From 2-02-FULL-44-35 sp964629505 (GTDB lineage: Bacteria; Patescibacteriota; Minisyncoccia; Phycocordibacterales; DSPV01): DNA of 7,709 nucleotides. The stretch spans positions 1-7,709 of the forward strand of contig CAZVQR010000030.1 in the NCBI GenBank assembly GCA_964629505.1, given 5' to 3'. The position numbers and the translations under genes were made by a program. Under the pieces are notes generated by a model. That model did not search any database and was not told where the DNA came from. It saw nothing but the letters and a program-made list of their open reading frames with translations. Below are positions 1 through 5,574 of the stretch, one piece after another (position 1 is the stretch's first letter; each line of letters begins with the position of its first letter).

Positions 1-774
1 GGGAATGAGGGAAGTTCTGATTTCAATATCAACATCGCCGATTTTGACGCTGAATCGGCCGTCTTGGGCTTCGCCTTTGACATTCAATTTCAAGCCGGAC
101 AATAATTTAACCCGCGACAAAAGCAAATTGTAGGTGTTATGGTCAAAATTTAAAACATCATTCAAAACACCGTCCAAACGGAAACGGATTCGGACATAAT
201 TTTCTTCCGGTTCAATGTGAATATCAGAGGCCTCGGCGGCCAAAGCGCCGGCCAGAATAATTTCCATAATATGCGACACCCGCAGGCGCTGTTTTTCGTC
301 AATGGTTTTTTTAATCAAAGCGGCGGTGTCTTTGACGGTGGCTAATTCTTTGGCTCGGGCATTCACTTCTTCGCTGGAAATTTCCAAAGAACCGGCTTCG
401 GTTCTTTGGGCGAACGACAGGTCTTTATAGCGTTCCCAAGTCCTTTCCAGGCCGTTGTTGGAGACAATATAAAGTGTTGGTTCGTAGCCGTCGTCTTTTA
501 ATTTTTGAATCAATTGCTGAATGCCGTCTTTGGCCGGAGCCAAAGCGCCCAGCGCCACTTTTTTGCCGATTAAGCTAAAAGGCGCGACTTTCAAAGCGCG
601 GGCGGTTTGTTCGTCCACCAGCCGGAGAGCATCGGTGGCGATGGCAACACCGGAGATATTGATGTAAGACACACCGTATTTCGCTGACAAAGTCTGGGCC
701 AAATCCTCTTCTTCCTTATGGCGCAGACTGTCCAGTTTCTGCTGTTGTTTTTCTTCGTCAAATTGAATAGGCAT
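1..774 (-). CDS. pilB: PilB/GspE-family type IV pilus or type II secretion assembly ATPase, N-terminal part (runs off left edge)
   Basis: Translating the minus strand from ATG at 774-772 gives 258 open codons to the window edge. Residues about 20-130 match the N-terminal (MshEN/GspE_N-like) domain that precedes the motor in these ATPases. The N-terminal subdomain of the motor then begins: ASDIHIEP at 182-189, the RIRFRLDG stretch near 195-202, KLLSGLKLN near 223-231, QDGRF near 237-241, and RTSLIP at 253-258. These are hallmarks of the family that powers pilin or pseudopilin assembly at the cytoplasmic face of the inner membrane. The Walker A/B and C-terminal motor lie beyond the left edge. 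PilB and GspE cannot be separated on this fragment; PilB is preferred because type IV pili are common in CPR bacteria. No Shine-Dalgarno is seen. An extended -10 ends 6 nt before ATG, suggesting a leaderless transcript. Confidence 0.88.
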   Translation of the reverse strand, partial: MPIQFDEEKQQQKLDSLRHKEEEDLAQTLSAKYGVSYINISGVAIATDALRLVDEQTARALKVAPFSLIGKKVALGALAPAKDGIQQLIQKLKDDGYEPTLYIVSNNGLERTWERYKDLSFAQRTEAGSLEISSEEVNARAKELATVKDTAALIKKTIDEKQRLRVSHIMEIILAGALAAEASDIHIEPEENYVRIRFRLDGVLNDVLNFDHNTYNLLLSRVKLLSGLKLNVKGEAQDGRFSVKIGDVDIEIRTSLIP

Positions 775-780
775 GGTTTT

Positions 781-789
781 ATTCTAACA
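781..789 (-). promoter_or_regulatory. Extended -10 promoter of the pilB-like gene
   Basis: On the minus strand the sequence reads TGTTAGAAT, an extended -10 (TGn plus TAGAAT, 5/6 to TATAAT), followed by AAAACC and the ATG. Initiation 6-7 nt after the box would fall on the start codon, giving a leaderless mRNA. No good -35 is visible; the position where it would lie abuts the dispersed repeat that begins near 806. Confidence 0.55.
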
Positions 790-805
790 CGCTTCGGCGA
801 AACCT

Positions 806-896
806 AAAAATTTTTTCCGCTTCACCCTTCCCCGCAAGGCGGGGTGGGCTCCGACGCGTGTAAAAATTTTCAGATTTCGCCTCCGCCTTAATTATT
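806..896. repeat. Dispersed palindromic repeat, copy 1
   Basis: This segment closely matches 7404-7490. The shared core runs from A4-5/T6 through CCGCTTCACCCTTCCCCG, a hairpin, GGGTGGGCTCCGACGCGT and TAAAAATTT, with looser similarity for about 25 more bases. The central hairpin pairs CCCCGC (830-835) with GCGGGG (839-844) around an AAG loop. The outer A/T runs also form an inverted pair. It lies 20 bp upstream of the pilB-like -10 box. It encodes no convincing ORF, so it is probably a REP- or MITE-like unit. Confidence 0.8.
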
Positions 897-906
897 CCTT
901 ATATAG

Positions 907-956
907 GGCTCAACAGAGCCATATTTTGGTATTTTGCCAAAGAGAAAATTTTTCTC
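907..956. repeat. Three consecutive small inverted repeats upstream of the lipoprotein promoter
   Basis: Three hairpins follow one another: GGCTC/GAGCC (907-911 with 916-920, loop AACA), TTTGG/CCAAA (925-929 with 937-941), and GAGAAAA/TTTTCTC (942-948 with 950-956). The last ends 2 nt before the TTGACA -35 box of the next gene. They may be transcription-factor sites, structure separating two divergent promoters, or remnants of a repeat. No function is shown by sequence alone. Confidence 0.45.
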
Positions 957-958
957 GC

Positions 959-987
959 TTGACAACCTCCATTTTTACTGATAGGAT
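959..987 (+). promoter_or_regulatory. Sigma-70-type promoter for the small lipoprotein gene
   Basis: A perfect -35 box TTGACA (959-964) is followed by a 17-bp spacer and TAGGAT (982-987), with an extended -10 TG at 979-980. It is the strongest promoter in the window. Transcription would begin near 994, leaving a leader of about 60 nt before the ATG at 1054. Confidence 0.78.
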
Positions 988-1008
988 ATTGGCAGTTTTC
1001 GGACAAAC

Positions 1009-1035
1009 AAAAAACCCGTTCCGCCGAAAGCGGGA
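1009..1035 (-). terminator. Possible minus-strand terminator or leader hairpin
   Basis: Read on the minus strand, CCCG (1034-1031) and CGGG (1018-1015) bracket a weaker inner stem, followed by six T (1014-1009): a terminator-like layout that could stop antisense transcription entering the promoter region. On the plus strand the same bases make a short leader hairpin (CCGC/GCGG, 1021-1024 with 1030-1033) upstream of the lipoprotein ribosome-binding site. Either role is tentative. Confidence 0.3.
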
Positions 1036-1053
1036 CACAATTGAAGGGCAGAT

Positions 1054-1287
1054 ATGAAAAATACAAAGTTAATGTTCGTTGTCATGTTGGCGGTGTTGGC
1101 GGCACTCCTATCGGGGTGTACGGTTTACACCTCCGGGTGGAGTTATCACCAAGTCGAGCCGGTCTATGTGCCGGCACCAGTGGACATCTACTATTCATAT
1201 CCGAGTTTCTCGGCCGGATTTGAGTGGAGGAGTGGGCGATTAGAACGCCATCGAACTTGGGGACCGGGCCGAGGAAAATGCCGGTAG
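1054..1287 (+). CDS. Small predicted lipoprotein, unknown function
   Basis: The product is 77 residues. A basic start (MKNTK) and a hydrophobic segment at about 7-19 lead to a lipobox LSGC (residues 19-22), so Cys22 is the expected lipidation site and the mature protein, about 56 residues, would be held at the outer face of the membrane. The mature part is rich in Tyr, Pro, Ser and, near the end, Arg and Trp, with no domain I recognise. The start is supported by GAAGGG at 1043-1048, one of the few clear Shine-Dalgarno sites here, and by a strong promoter with about 60 nt of leader. An overlapping frame starting at TTG 1041 lacks these supports. A terminator follows directly, so this is a single-gene unit. 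The Arg-rich tail looks unlike an exported domain and could reflect a 3' frameshift, though nothing proves this. Confidence 0.72.
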   Translation: MKNTKLMFVVMLAVLAALLSGCTVYTSGWSYHQVEPVYVPAPVDIYYSYPSFSAGFEWRSGRLERHRTWGPGRGKCR

Positions 1288-1302
1288 GCGAAGGACTTCG
1301 GG

Positions 1303-1340
1303 CGCGTTTGGAAAAGTTTCCAACGCGTCTTTTTGTTTTT
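1303..1340 (+). terminator. Rho-independent terminator after the lipoprotein gene
   Basis: CGCGTT and GGAAA (1303-1308, 1310-1314; T1309 bulged) pair with TTTCC and AACGCG (1317-1327), followed by TCTTTTTGTTTTT. The T tract runs directly into the tsaE -10 region, so termination and the next promoter are packed within about 50 nt. Confidence 0.85.
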
Positions 1341-1341
1341 A

Positions 1342-1350
1342 TGATAAGAT
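1342..1350 (+). promoter_or_regulatory. Extended -10 promoter of tsaE-polA
   Basis: TGATAAGAT (extended TGn plus TAAGAT) lies exactly 6 nt before the tsaE ATG at 1357, the same spacing as at the pilB-like gene. No Shine-Dalgarno precedes the ATG, which fits a leaderless message. A terminator immediately upstream supports a new transcription unit here. Confidence 0.6.
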
Positions 1351-1356
1351 ATTTTT

Positions 1357-1797
1357 ATGAGAATTTTAAGCAAAAGTTTGGCAGAGACGGAAAAATTCGC
1401 CGTGGAATTTACGGCGAAACTTGAGCCGAAAAAAGACGAAGCCACTTTAGTAGCGCTTTCGGGCAAACTCGGTTCGGGCAAAACCACCTTCGTTCAGTGC
1501 GTCGCTCGCGCGCTGGGCGTAAAAGAAAATATTACCAGTCCCACTTTTGTTTTAATTAAAAGTTACAAGTTATACGCTACAAGTTACAAGAATCTTTTCC
1601 ACATAGATGCATACAGATTAAAGAGTGGGGAAGAATTAGCGAAACTGGGTTTTGAAGAAATAATCGCCAATCCTCAAAATTTAATTTTTCTAGAGTGGCC
1701 GGAAAATGTCTCCGAAGTTTTGCCGGCTGATTATAAAACCATCAAATTTTCTTTTATTGATGAAGCGACAAGAGCGATAGAGTGTCGTAAAATGTAG
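1357..1797 (+). CDS. tsaE: tRNA threonylcarbamoyladenosine biosynthesis ATPase TsaE
   Basis: TsaE is the P-loop ATPase that works with TsaD and TsaB to place t6A at position 37 of ANN-decoding tRNAs in the cytoplasm. The 146-residue product is family length. The Walker A motif is G-K-L-G-S-G-K-T-T (residues 36-44, Lys42); the usual Asp after the first Gly is Lys here. SPTFVLIKSY (61-70), HIDAYRL with Asp84 (82-88) and the FLEWPE segment (111-116) are family signatures. A duplicated 9-nt unit AGTTACAAG (1561-1569 and 1582-1590) encodes SYK...SYK at residues 69-78, in the loop between SPTF and the HIDAYRL strand, where the family varies in length. The start is set by the -10 box 6 nt upstream. 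The stop lies 2 nt before polA, so the two are probably cotranscribed and translationally coupled. Confidence 0.93.
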   Translation: MRILSKSLAETEKFAVEFTAKLEPKKDEATLVALSGKLGSGKTTFVQCVARALGVKENITSPTFVLIKSYKLYATSYKNLFHIDAYRLKSGEELAKLGFEEIIANPQNLIFLEWPENVSEVLPADYKTIKFSFIDEATRAIECRKM

Positions 1798-1799
1798 CA

Positions 1800-4169
1800 A
1801 TGGCAGATAAGAAAAAACGGCTGGTGCTGTTGGACGCGCACGCGATTATTCACCGTGCCTATCACGCCTTGCCGGATTTCGCGACAGCCAAAGGCGAGCC
1901 GACCGGTGGCTTATATGGCTTGGCGGCAATGCTAATTAAATTGATTGCCGATTTGAAGCCAGATTATCTTGTGGCCGCCTATGATTTACCGGGACCGACT
2001 CACCGGCATATTGCTTATGAGGGTTACAAAGCCAAACGGCCGAAAGCCGAAGGCGATTTGATTAACCAATTAAAACGCTCGCGCGATATTTTTGCCGCCT
2101 TTAATATTCCCATTTACGATTGTCAGAGTTTTGAAGCTGATGATATTTTAGGAACGATTGTGGAAAAATTAAAAGCTAACGAGGTGGTTGAAATAATCAT
2201 CGCATCGGGCGATATGGATACTTTGCAATTGGTGTCGGGCAATGAGGTCCGAGTGTTTACCTTGCGCAAGGGGATTGCCGACACGATTATGTATGACGAG
2301 AAAAAAGTGTTGGAGCGATTCGGTTTCGGGCCGAAACTTCTGCCTGATTACAAAGGTTTGGCCGGCGACCCGTCGGATAATATTATCGGTGTTTCTGGTA
2401 TTGGCGACAAAACGGCGACCAATTTAATCGTGAACTTCGGGACGATTGAAGAAATTTACGAAAAATTACGGATGGATAAAAAGGTTTTTATCACGGCCGG
2501 CGTTAAGTCGAGAATTATTGAGCTTTTGGAGAAAAACGAGGAGGAGGCGTTGTTTTCAAAAGTTTTAGCGACCATTCGCCGCGATGCGCCGATTGATTTT
2601 AAACTACCAGCGCAAAACTGGCGAGAAGCGGTAGATTTGGCAGAAGTGAAAAAAATTTTTAGCGAGTTGGAATTTCGGACGCTTGGGGCAAGGTTTGAGC
2701 AGATGTTACTAAAAAAGGAGACTGTAGCAGTCGGACTGCCGTCAGTTGACGGCAGTCCGACTGCTACCGAAGAAGCGGAGCTTGGCGTAATACTTTGGCT
2801 TCTGGATTCCACCAAGACCGATTCCACCACTGAAGAAATTTTGGAAATTACCAAAGCTAAAACCGCGAGCGCGGCGCGCGCGGTTTTACTGGAAGGACTG
2901 GAAAAGAAAAATTTACTGAAAGTTTTTGAAAAAATTGAACAACCGCTTTTATTGGTGGTGAAAAAAATGAATGAGCGAGGAATTTTGCTGAACAAAAATA
3001 TTTTTAAAAAATTATCGGAAAAATATCATCAGCGATTGGCCGAATTGGAAAAGAAAATTTGGAAATTGTCCGGCGTAAATTTTAATATCAGCTCGCCGAA
3101 GCAGCTGGGCGAAGTGCTTTTTGTTAAGCTGGGTTTGAAAGCGAAAAATCAAAAGAAGACCGCGAAAACTGGCGCGTTTTCCACTAAAGAATCGGAACTT
3201 TTGAAATTGGTTGATGAGCACTCAATTATTCCTTTGATTTTGAAACACCGCGAATTGGCAAAATTGCTCGGCACTTATCTTGAGCCGTTGCCAAACTTAG
3301 TTGATAAAGAAGGGCGGCTACATACTACTTTCATTCAAGCTGGTACGACCACCGGTCGGATGGCCTCGCGCGAGCCAAATCTCCAAAACATTCCCAACAA
3401 AACCGCTCTGGGTCAGGAAATTCGGGAAGGTTTTGTGGCGGCGCTCGGTTTTAAGCTAGTCAGTTTTGATTATTCGCAGATGGAATTAAGGATTGCCGCT
3501 TTTTTGTCGGCTGACCAACGATTGATTGAAATTTTCCAGGCAGATGCCGATGTTCATACCGCTGTCGCTTCGCAAGTTTTCAAGGTGCCGCTTGATGAAG
3601 TAACGAAAGAAATGCGCCGGCGGGCGAAAGTCATTAATTTCGGCGTAATGTATGGTATGGGAGTCAACGCTTTGCGACAGCAATTGGGGACGGATAGGAA
3701 AGAAGCGCAGAAATTTTACGAAAATTATTTTCAGACTTTCGCCGGTTTGGCGAAATATTTGGACGAAATGCGAGCGACGGCGGCGCGGCAAGGCTACACC
3801 GAAACCTATTTCGGCCGGCGGCGCTATTTTGAGGGTTTGATATCAAAAGTGCCTTATGTCCGCGCCGCCGCCGAACGGATGGCTATTAACGCGCCGATTC
3901 AGGGGACGGGGGCGGACATTATCAAAATCGCGATGACGCAAATAGACGAATTTTTGCGGCGGGAAAAATTAGAGGAAAAAGTTTTTCTTTTGCTTCAAGT
4001 TCACGATGAATTGGTTTACGAAATTGCGGAGTCGCTGGTAGAAAAAATCGCGCCGGAAATTAAAAAAATTATGGAAGGCGTGTTGTCGCTCGCCGAAACC
4101 AAAGAGCTGCCGATTGTTGCCGATGTGTCAGTGGGCGACAATTGGGGGGAAATGAGCAAGCTCCACTAG
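1800..4169 (+). CDS. polA: DNA polymerase I (5'-nuclease plus family A polymerase, no functional 3'-5' exonuclease domain)
   Basis: At 789 residues this is shorter than the roughly 930 of E. coli PolA. The 5'-nuclease domain (about 7-290) keeps its metal-binding acids: Asp12, Asp62, EADD 112-115, GDMD 137-140 and GDPSDN 189-194, plus the helix-hairpin-helix segment GVSGIGDKTA near 197-206. The polymerase domain (about 380-789) has TGRMASREPNLQNIP (518-532), motif A with Asp557 and steric-gate Glu562, motif B (Arg606, Lys610, Phe614, Tyr618), and motif C HDE (735-737). Only about 90 residues (292-380) separate the domains, against about 190 for an exonuclease domain, and no DEDD motifs are visible, so proofreading is absent; the EKIEQPLLLVVKKMNERGI segment is the usual junction helix. 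This linker contains a 44-nt perfect palindrome encoding residues 309-323. Likely role: Okazaki fragment processing and gap repair. There is no Shine-Dalgarno; the gene follows tsaE by 2 nt. Confidence 0.97.
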   Translation: MADKKKRLVLLDAHAIIHRAYHALPDFATAKGEPTGGLYGLAAMLIKLIADLKPDYLVAAYDLPGPTHRHIAYEGYKAKRPKAEGDLINQLKRSRDIFAAFNIPIYDCQSFEADDILGTIVEKLKANEVVEIIIASGDMDTLQLVSGNEVRVFTLRKGIADTIMYDEKKVLERFGFGPKLLPDYKGLAGDPSDNIIGVSGIGDKTATNLIVNFGTIEEIYEKLRMDKKVFITAGVKSRIIELLEKNEEEALFSKVLATIRRDAPIDFKLPAQNWREAVDLAEVKKIFSELEFRTLGARFEQMLLKKETVAVGLPSVDGSPTATEEAELGVILWLLDSTKTDSTTEEILEITKAKTASAARAVLLEGLEKKNLLKVFEKIEQPLLLVVKKMNERGILLNKNIFKKLSEKYHQRLAELEKKIWKLSGVNFNISSPKQLGEVLFVKLGLKAKNQKKTAKTGAFSTKESELLKLVDEHSIIPLILKHRELAKLLGTYLEPLPNLVDKEGRLHTTFIQAGTTTGRMASREPNLQNIPNKTALGQEIREGFVAALGFKLVSFDYSQMELRIAAFLSADQRLIEIFQADADVHTAVASQVFKVPLDEVTKEMRRRAKVINFGVMYGMGVNALRQQLGTDRKEAQKFYENYFQTFAGLAKYLDEMRATAARQGYTETYFGRRRYFEGLISKVPYVRAAAERMAINAPIQGTGADIIKIAMTQIDEFLRREKLEEKVFLLLQVHDELVYEIAESLVEKIAPEIKKIMEGVLSLAETKELPIVADVSVGDNWGEMSKLH
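2724..2767. repeat. Perfect palindrome within polA (21-bp arms, 2-nt centre)
   Basis: GTAGCAGTCGGACTGCCGTC plus A (2724-2744) is the exact reverse complement of 2747-2767, with GT between. It keeps the polA frame and encodes V-A-V-G-L-P-S-V-D-G-S-P-T-A-T (309-323) in the linker where other PolA proteins carry a proofreading domain. The composition differs from the flanking Lys/Glu-rich sequence, suggesting an inserted palindromic element. Confidence 0.88.
2859..2887. repeat. GC-rich inverted repeat within the polA linker
   Basis: AAAACCGCG (2859-2867) pairs with CGCGGTTTT (2879-2887) around an 11-nt GC-rich loop. It encodes an Ala-rich stretch (K-T-A-S-A-A-R-A-V) about 90 nt after the larger palindrome. 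It may be a coincidence of GCG codons, but it lies in the same degenerate linker. Confidence 0.5.
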
Positions 4170-4189
4170 CTTTAAAGTAGCTTCATTAG

Positions 4190-4240
4190 CTTTTGCTCTA
4201 ACTTTTGCTATCGCTAGAATTAGAGCAAAAGGTTTTTGTT
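4190..4240 (+). terminator. Probable terminator of tsaE-polA
   Basis: CTTTTGCTCTAA (4190-4201) pairs perfectly with TTAGAGCAAAAG (4220-4231) around an 18-nt loop and is followed by GTTTTTGTT. It starts 20 nt after the polA stop. The loop is longer than ideal, but the 12-bp stem and T-rich tail fit intrinsic termination. Three TAGCTT hexamers (4167, 4178, 4187) precede it, the first overlapping the stop codon. Confidence 0.65.
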
Positions 4241-4257
4241 ATTCACAGTTATCCACT
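4239..4257 (+). promoter_or_regulatory. Two adjacent DnaA-box-like sequences
   Basis: TTATTCACA (4239-4247) matches the consensus TTATNCACA exactly. One base later TTATCCACT (4249-4257) matches at 8 of 9 positions. They form a direct repeat with a 10-bp period, about one helical turn. The second overlaps the proposed -35 of the next gene by one base. Two boxes alone do not make an origin; DnaA binding and transcriptional control are possible but unproven. Confidence 0.4.
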
Positions 4258-4286
4258 TGCTGGAAGCGGTTGGGGGGGGGTATTAT
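4257..4286 (+). promoter_or_regulatory. Putative promoter of the secreted-protein gene with G9 in the spacer
   Basis: TTGCTG (4257-4262), an 18-bp spacer and TATTAT (4281-4286, 5/6 to TATAAT) form a plausible sigma-70 promoter. The last nine spacer bases are all G (4272-4280), so slippage would change the -35/-10 spacing. The -35 is a weak match (TTG only). Transcription would start near 4293, leaving a leader of about 50 nt. Confidence 0.45.
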
Positions 4287-4318
4287 TTGAGGTAGGAGTT
4301 GTAGTTTGTAGGTTATTT

Positions 4319-4333
4319 TTTATCAGCGATAAA
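4319..4333. promoter_or_regulatory. Small operator-like inverted repeat
   Basis: TTTATC (4319-4324) and GATAAA (4328-4333) are perfect inverses around AGC, 11 nt before the ATG at 4345. It could be a regulator site or a leader hairpin near the start codon. A 6-bp repeat may be chance. Confidence 0.3.
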
Positions 4334-4344
4334 CACAAAATTTT

Positions 4345-5307
4345 ATGCGCAAATTTATTCCCAGTTTCATTCTCGCTTTTGCCCTTGCGGTTTCTTTTTT
4401 AGTGCCAGTTCGGAGTGTGTTTGCTATAGGTGATGTCAGTAATCTTCGGGCTAGTGTTTTTACTCTTAGGGCAACGAAAACACAAACTAGCAACTATAGT
4501 TACACTTGTCCGAAGGTCGCGCTTGCCCAACTGTCGTTTTTTACTCGTTTACTTGCCGCTATTGGAATAACACAGTCATTACCTACCCAGAAACTGGCGG
4601 AATCCACTGTTGGTTGTGGCGATTGGGGTGTAATTGCGCAAAAAATTGATTCAAAATGGGGTTGTACCATGCGGTTCCGTAAATACAGCGCGGGTAATAA
4701 TACCGTAGAGTGTGTTGATGATGACTATAGAAAAGATGATAAAAAGACCTTCGGTTCAGCGTATGCCGCTAAATATGGTGTTACTTCCTGCACTACAGAC
4801 CATATTTATAAGACTGATTTCAACAAGGTTGGCATTTTCAGTGTTATCATAAATTTATGCCAAGGACCAAAAGCGCCTCCGTCGTCAACCACAAAAGTAA
4901 CTTACCCTCCAGATGTAGATATTGCTGGCATCGGTTCATTTAGAGGAAGATTGTTGTTTGGAAATCTTATAGAAGATTTTTCCGTAACGGAATCAGGCCA
5001 AACTGTTTTGGCGGTGTGGGATAGATTCGGAGTACAGTGGCCAGGATCTACAACATTTAAGTTCCGAGTTCCCATCCAAGTCGCGTTGACGCAACTTGTA
5101 CTCAACCCAAAGACTAATGAATTTAACTATGTGTCGGTGCCGTGTACCAAGATTACGGTTGCGGGGAAGGCACTTGATAAAAATTGCCAGATGGCATTTG
5201 AAATTTACGGGACCGGACAAATTGACGTCACTCCAAAGGCACCCGCACCATACTATATCTACAGCGTGTTTGTGAATGGCGCGATAACGGAGATAACAGA
5301 AAAATAA
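4345..5307 (+). CDS. Secreted cysteine-containing protein of unknown function
   Basis: I do not recognise this 320-residue protein. It begins with a typical Sec signal peptide: MRK, a hydrophobic core at about 5-20, and a likely cleavage after V-F-A at 27. The mature chain has eight Cys (55, 91, 107, 123, 149, 172, 267, 281), an even number that fits disulfide bonding outside the membrane; six fall in the N-terminal half. A Pro/Ser/Thr-rich linker (about 174-189) separates this from a second half with alternating hydrophobic residues (about 200-320) that suggests beta structure. No anchor, lipobox or sortase motif is seen, and the short C-terminus ends in Lys. There is no Shine-Dalgarno. The gene is alone between the polA terminator and a hairpin at 5347-5369. 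A G9 tract in the likely promoter raises the chance of on/off expression. Coding is convincing; function is open. Confidence 0.8.
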   Translation: MRKFIPSFILAFALAVSFLVPVRSVFAIGDVSNLRASVFTLRATKTQTSNYSYTCPKVALAQLSFFTRLLAAIGITQSLPTQKLAESTVGCGDWGVIAQKIDSKWGCTMRFRKYSAGNNTVECVDDDYRKDDKKTFGSAYAAKYGVTSCTTDHIYKTDFNKVGIFSVIINLCQGPKAPPSSTTKVTYPPDVDIAGIGSFRGRLLFGNLIEDFSVTESGQTVLAVWDRFGVQWPGSTTFKFRVPIQVALTQLVLNPKTNEFNYVSVPCTKITVAGKALDKNCQMAFEIYGTGQIDVTPKAPAPYYIYSVFVNGAITEITEK

Positions 5308-5346
5308 TTTTGTTTGTAAGACAAGTTTCGGACTACGAATAATATC

Positions 5347-5369
5347 ACTTGGGAGCTCCGCTCCCAAGT
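5347..5369. repeat. Perfect 10-bp hairpin downstream of the secreted-protein gene
   Basis: ACTTGGGAGC (5347-5356) pairs with GCTCCCAAGT (5360-5369) around TCC. It lies 40 nt after the stop at 5307. No T tract follows on the plus strand, so it is not a classical terminator; it could stabilise the mRNA 3' end or be a mobile palindrome. The rest of 5308-5442 holds nothing else I can identify. Confidence 0.6.
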
Positions 5370-5426
5370 TGGGTTTAAGGGATTCTTCGGCCGTGTTTTT
5401 TGAACCAGTCGGCGCTTTTTCCGCCG

Positions 5427-5435
5427 TGCTACAAT
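5427..5435 (+). promoter_or_regulatory. Extended -10 promoter of the 43-residue ORF
   Basis: TGCTACAAT (TGn plus TACAAT, 5/6) ends 7 nt before the ATG at 5443. It overlaps an in-frame upstream ATG at 5434, which would then not be transcribed, favouring the 5443 start. No clear -35 is seen. Confidence 0.5.
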
Positions 5436-5442
5436 GGGCGAC

Positions 5443-5574
5443 ATGAAGGAAAAAAGGGTACAACAAGAACTGGTTATTTACCGCGATGCGAAGCGATTGA
5501 AGTATAAGATGGGATATATTAGCGAGAAAGATTTTGATTTGCTTAAAACAAAAATCAAGCAACTGCTTGCCTGA
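5443..5574 (+). CDS. Small 43-residue protein, possibly SHOCT-like
   Basis: ATG 5443 to TGA 5574 encodes 43 residues: a charged helix start (MKEKRVQQEL), a basic middle (RDAKRLKYK), then MGYISEKDFDLLKTKIKQLL. The final pattern, a Gly followed by I-S-E-K-D-F and a short Leu/Lys helix, resembles the end of SHOCT (short C-terminal) domains, which usually cap larger proteins; here it would be a free miniprotein. That likeness is weak. Support for expression: an extended -10 box 7 nt upstream and a hairpin with a T tract overlapping the stop. An alternative in-frame ATG at 5434 adds three residues but lies inside the -10 box. No signal peptide or membrane segment. It could be a regulator or adaptor; function unknown. 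Confidence 0.55.
   Translation: MKEKRVQQELVIYRDAKRLKYKMGYISEKDFDLLKTKIKQLLA

Noticed and set aside
1041..1223. 60-codon ORF starting at TTG overlapping the lipoprotein gene
   Set aside because: It has no signal peptide or ribosome-binding site of its own, and overlaps the better-supported lipoprotein frame with GAAGGG and a lipobox.
1191..1487. Minus-strand ORF of 98 codons across the terminator and tsaE start
   Set aside because: It runs through a terminator and promoter and is antisense to a clear tsaE; its composition looks like a shadow.
2456..2995. Minus-strand ORF of 179 codons inside polA
   Set aside because: Its Ser/Lys/Phe-rich translation is antisense to conserved PolA sequence, with no recognisable motif.
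4239..4345. Chromosome origin (oriC) at the DnaA-like boxes
   Set aside because: Only two boxes, no AT-rich unwinding region of useful length and no dnaA or dnaN nearby.
4205..4402. 65-codon ORF across the polA-secreted protein gap
   Set aside because: It crosses the terminator arm, the G9 tract and the start of the signal-peptide gene in another frame; no ribosome-binding site or family match.
5434..5436. Upstream in-frame ATG for the 43-residue ORF
   Set aside because: It lies within the -10 box TACAAT, so it would not be in the transcript if that promoter is used.
4993..5562. Minus-strand ORF of 189 codons under the secreted-protein gene
   Set aside because: No recognisable domain or start signals; antisense to a gene with a clear signal peptide.
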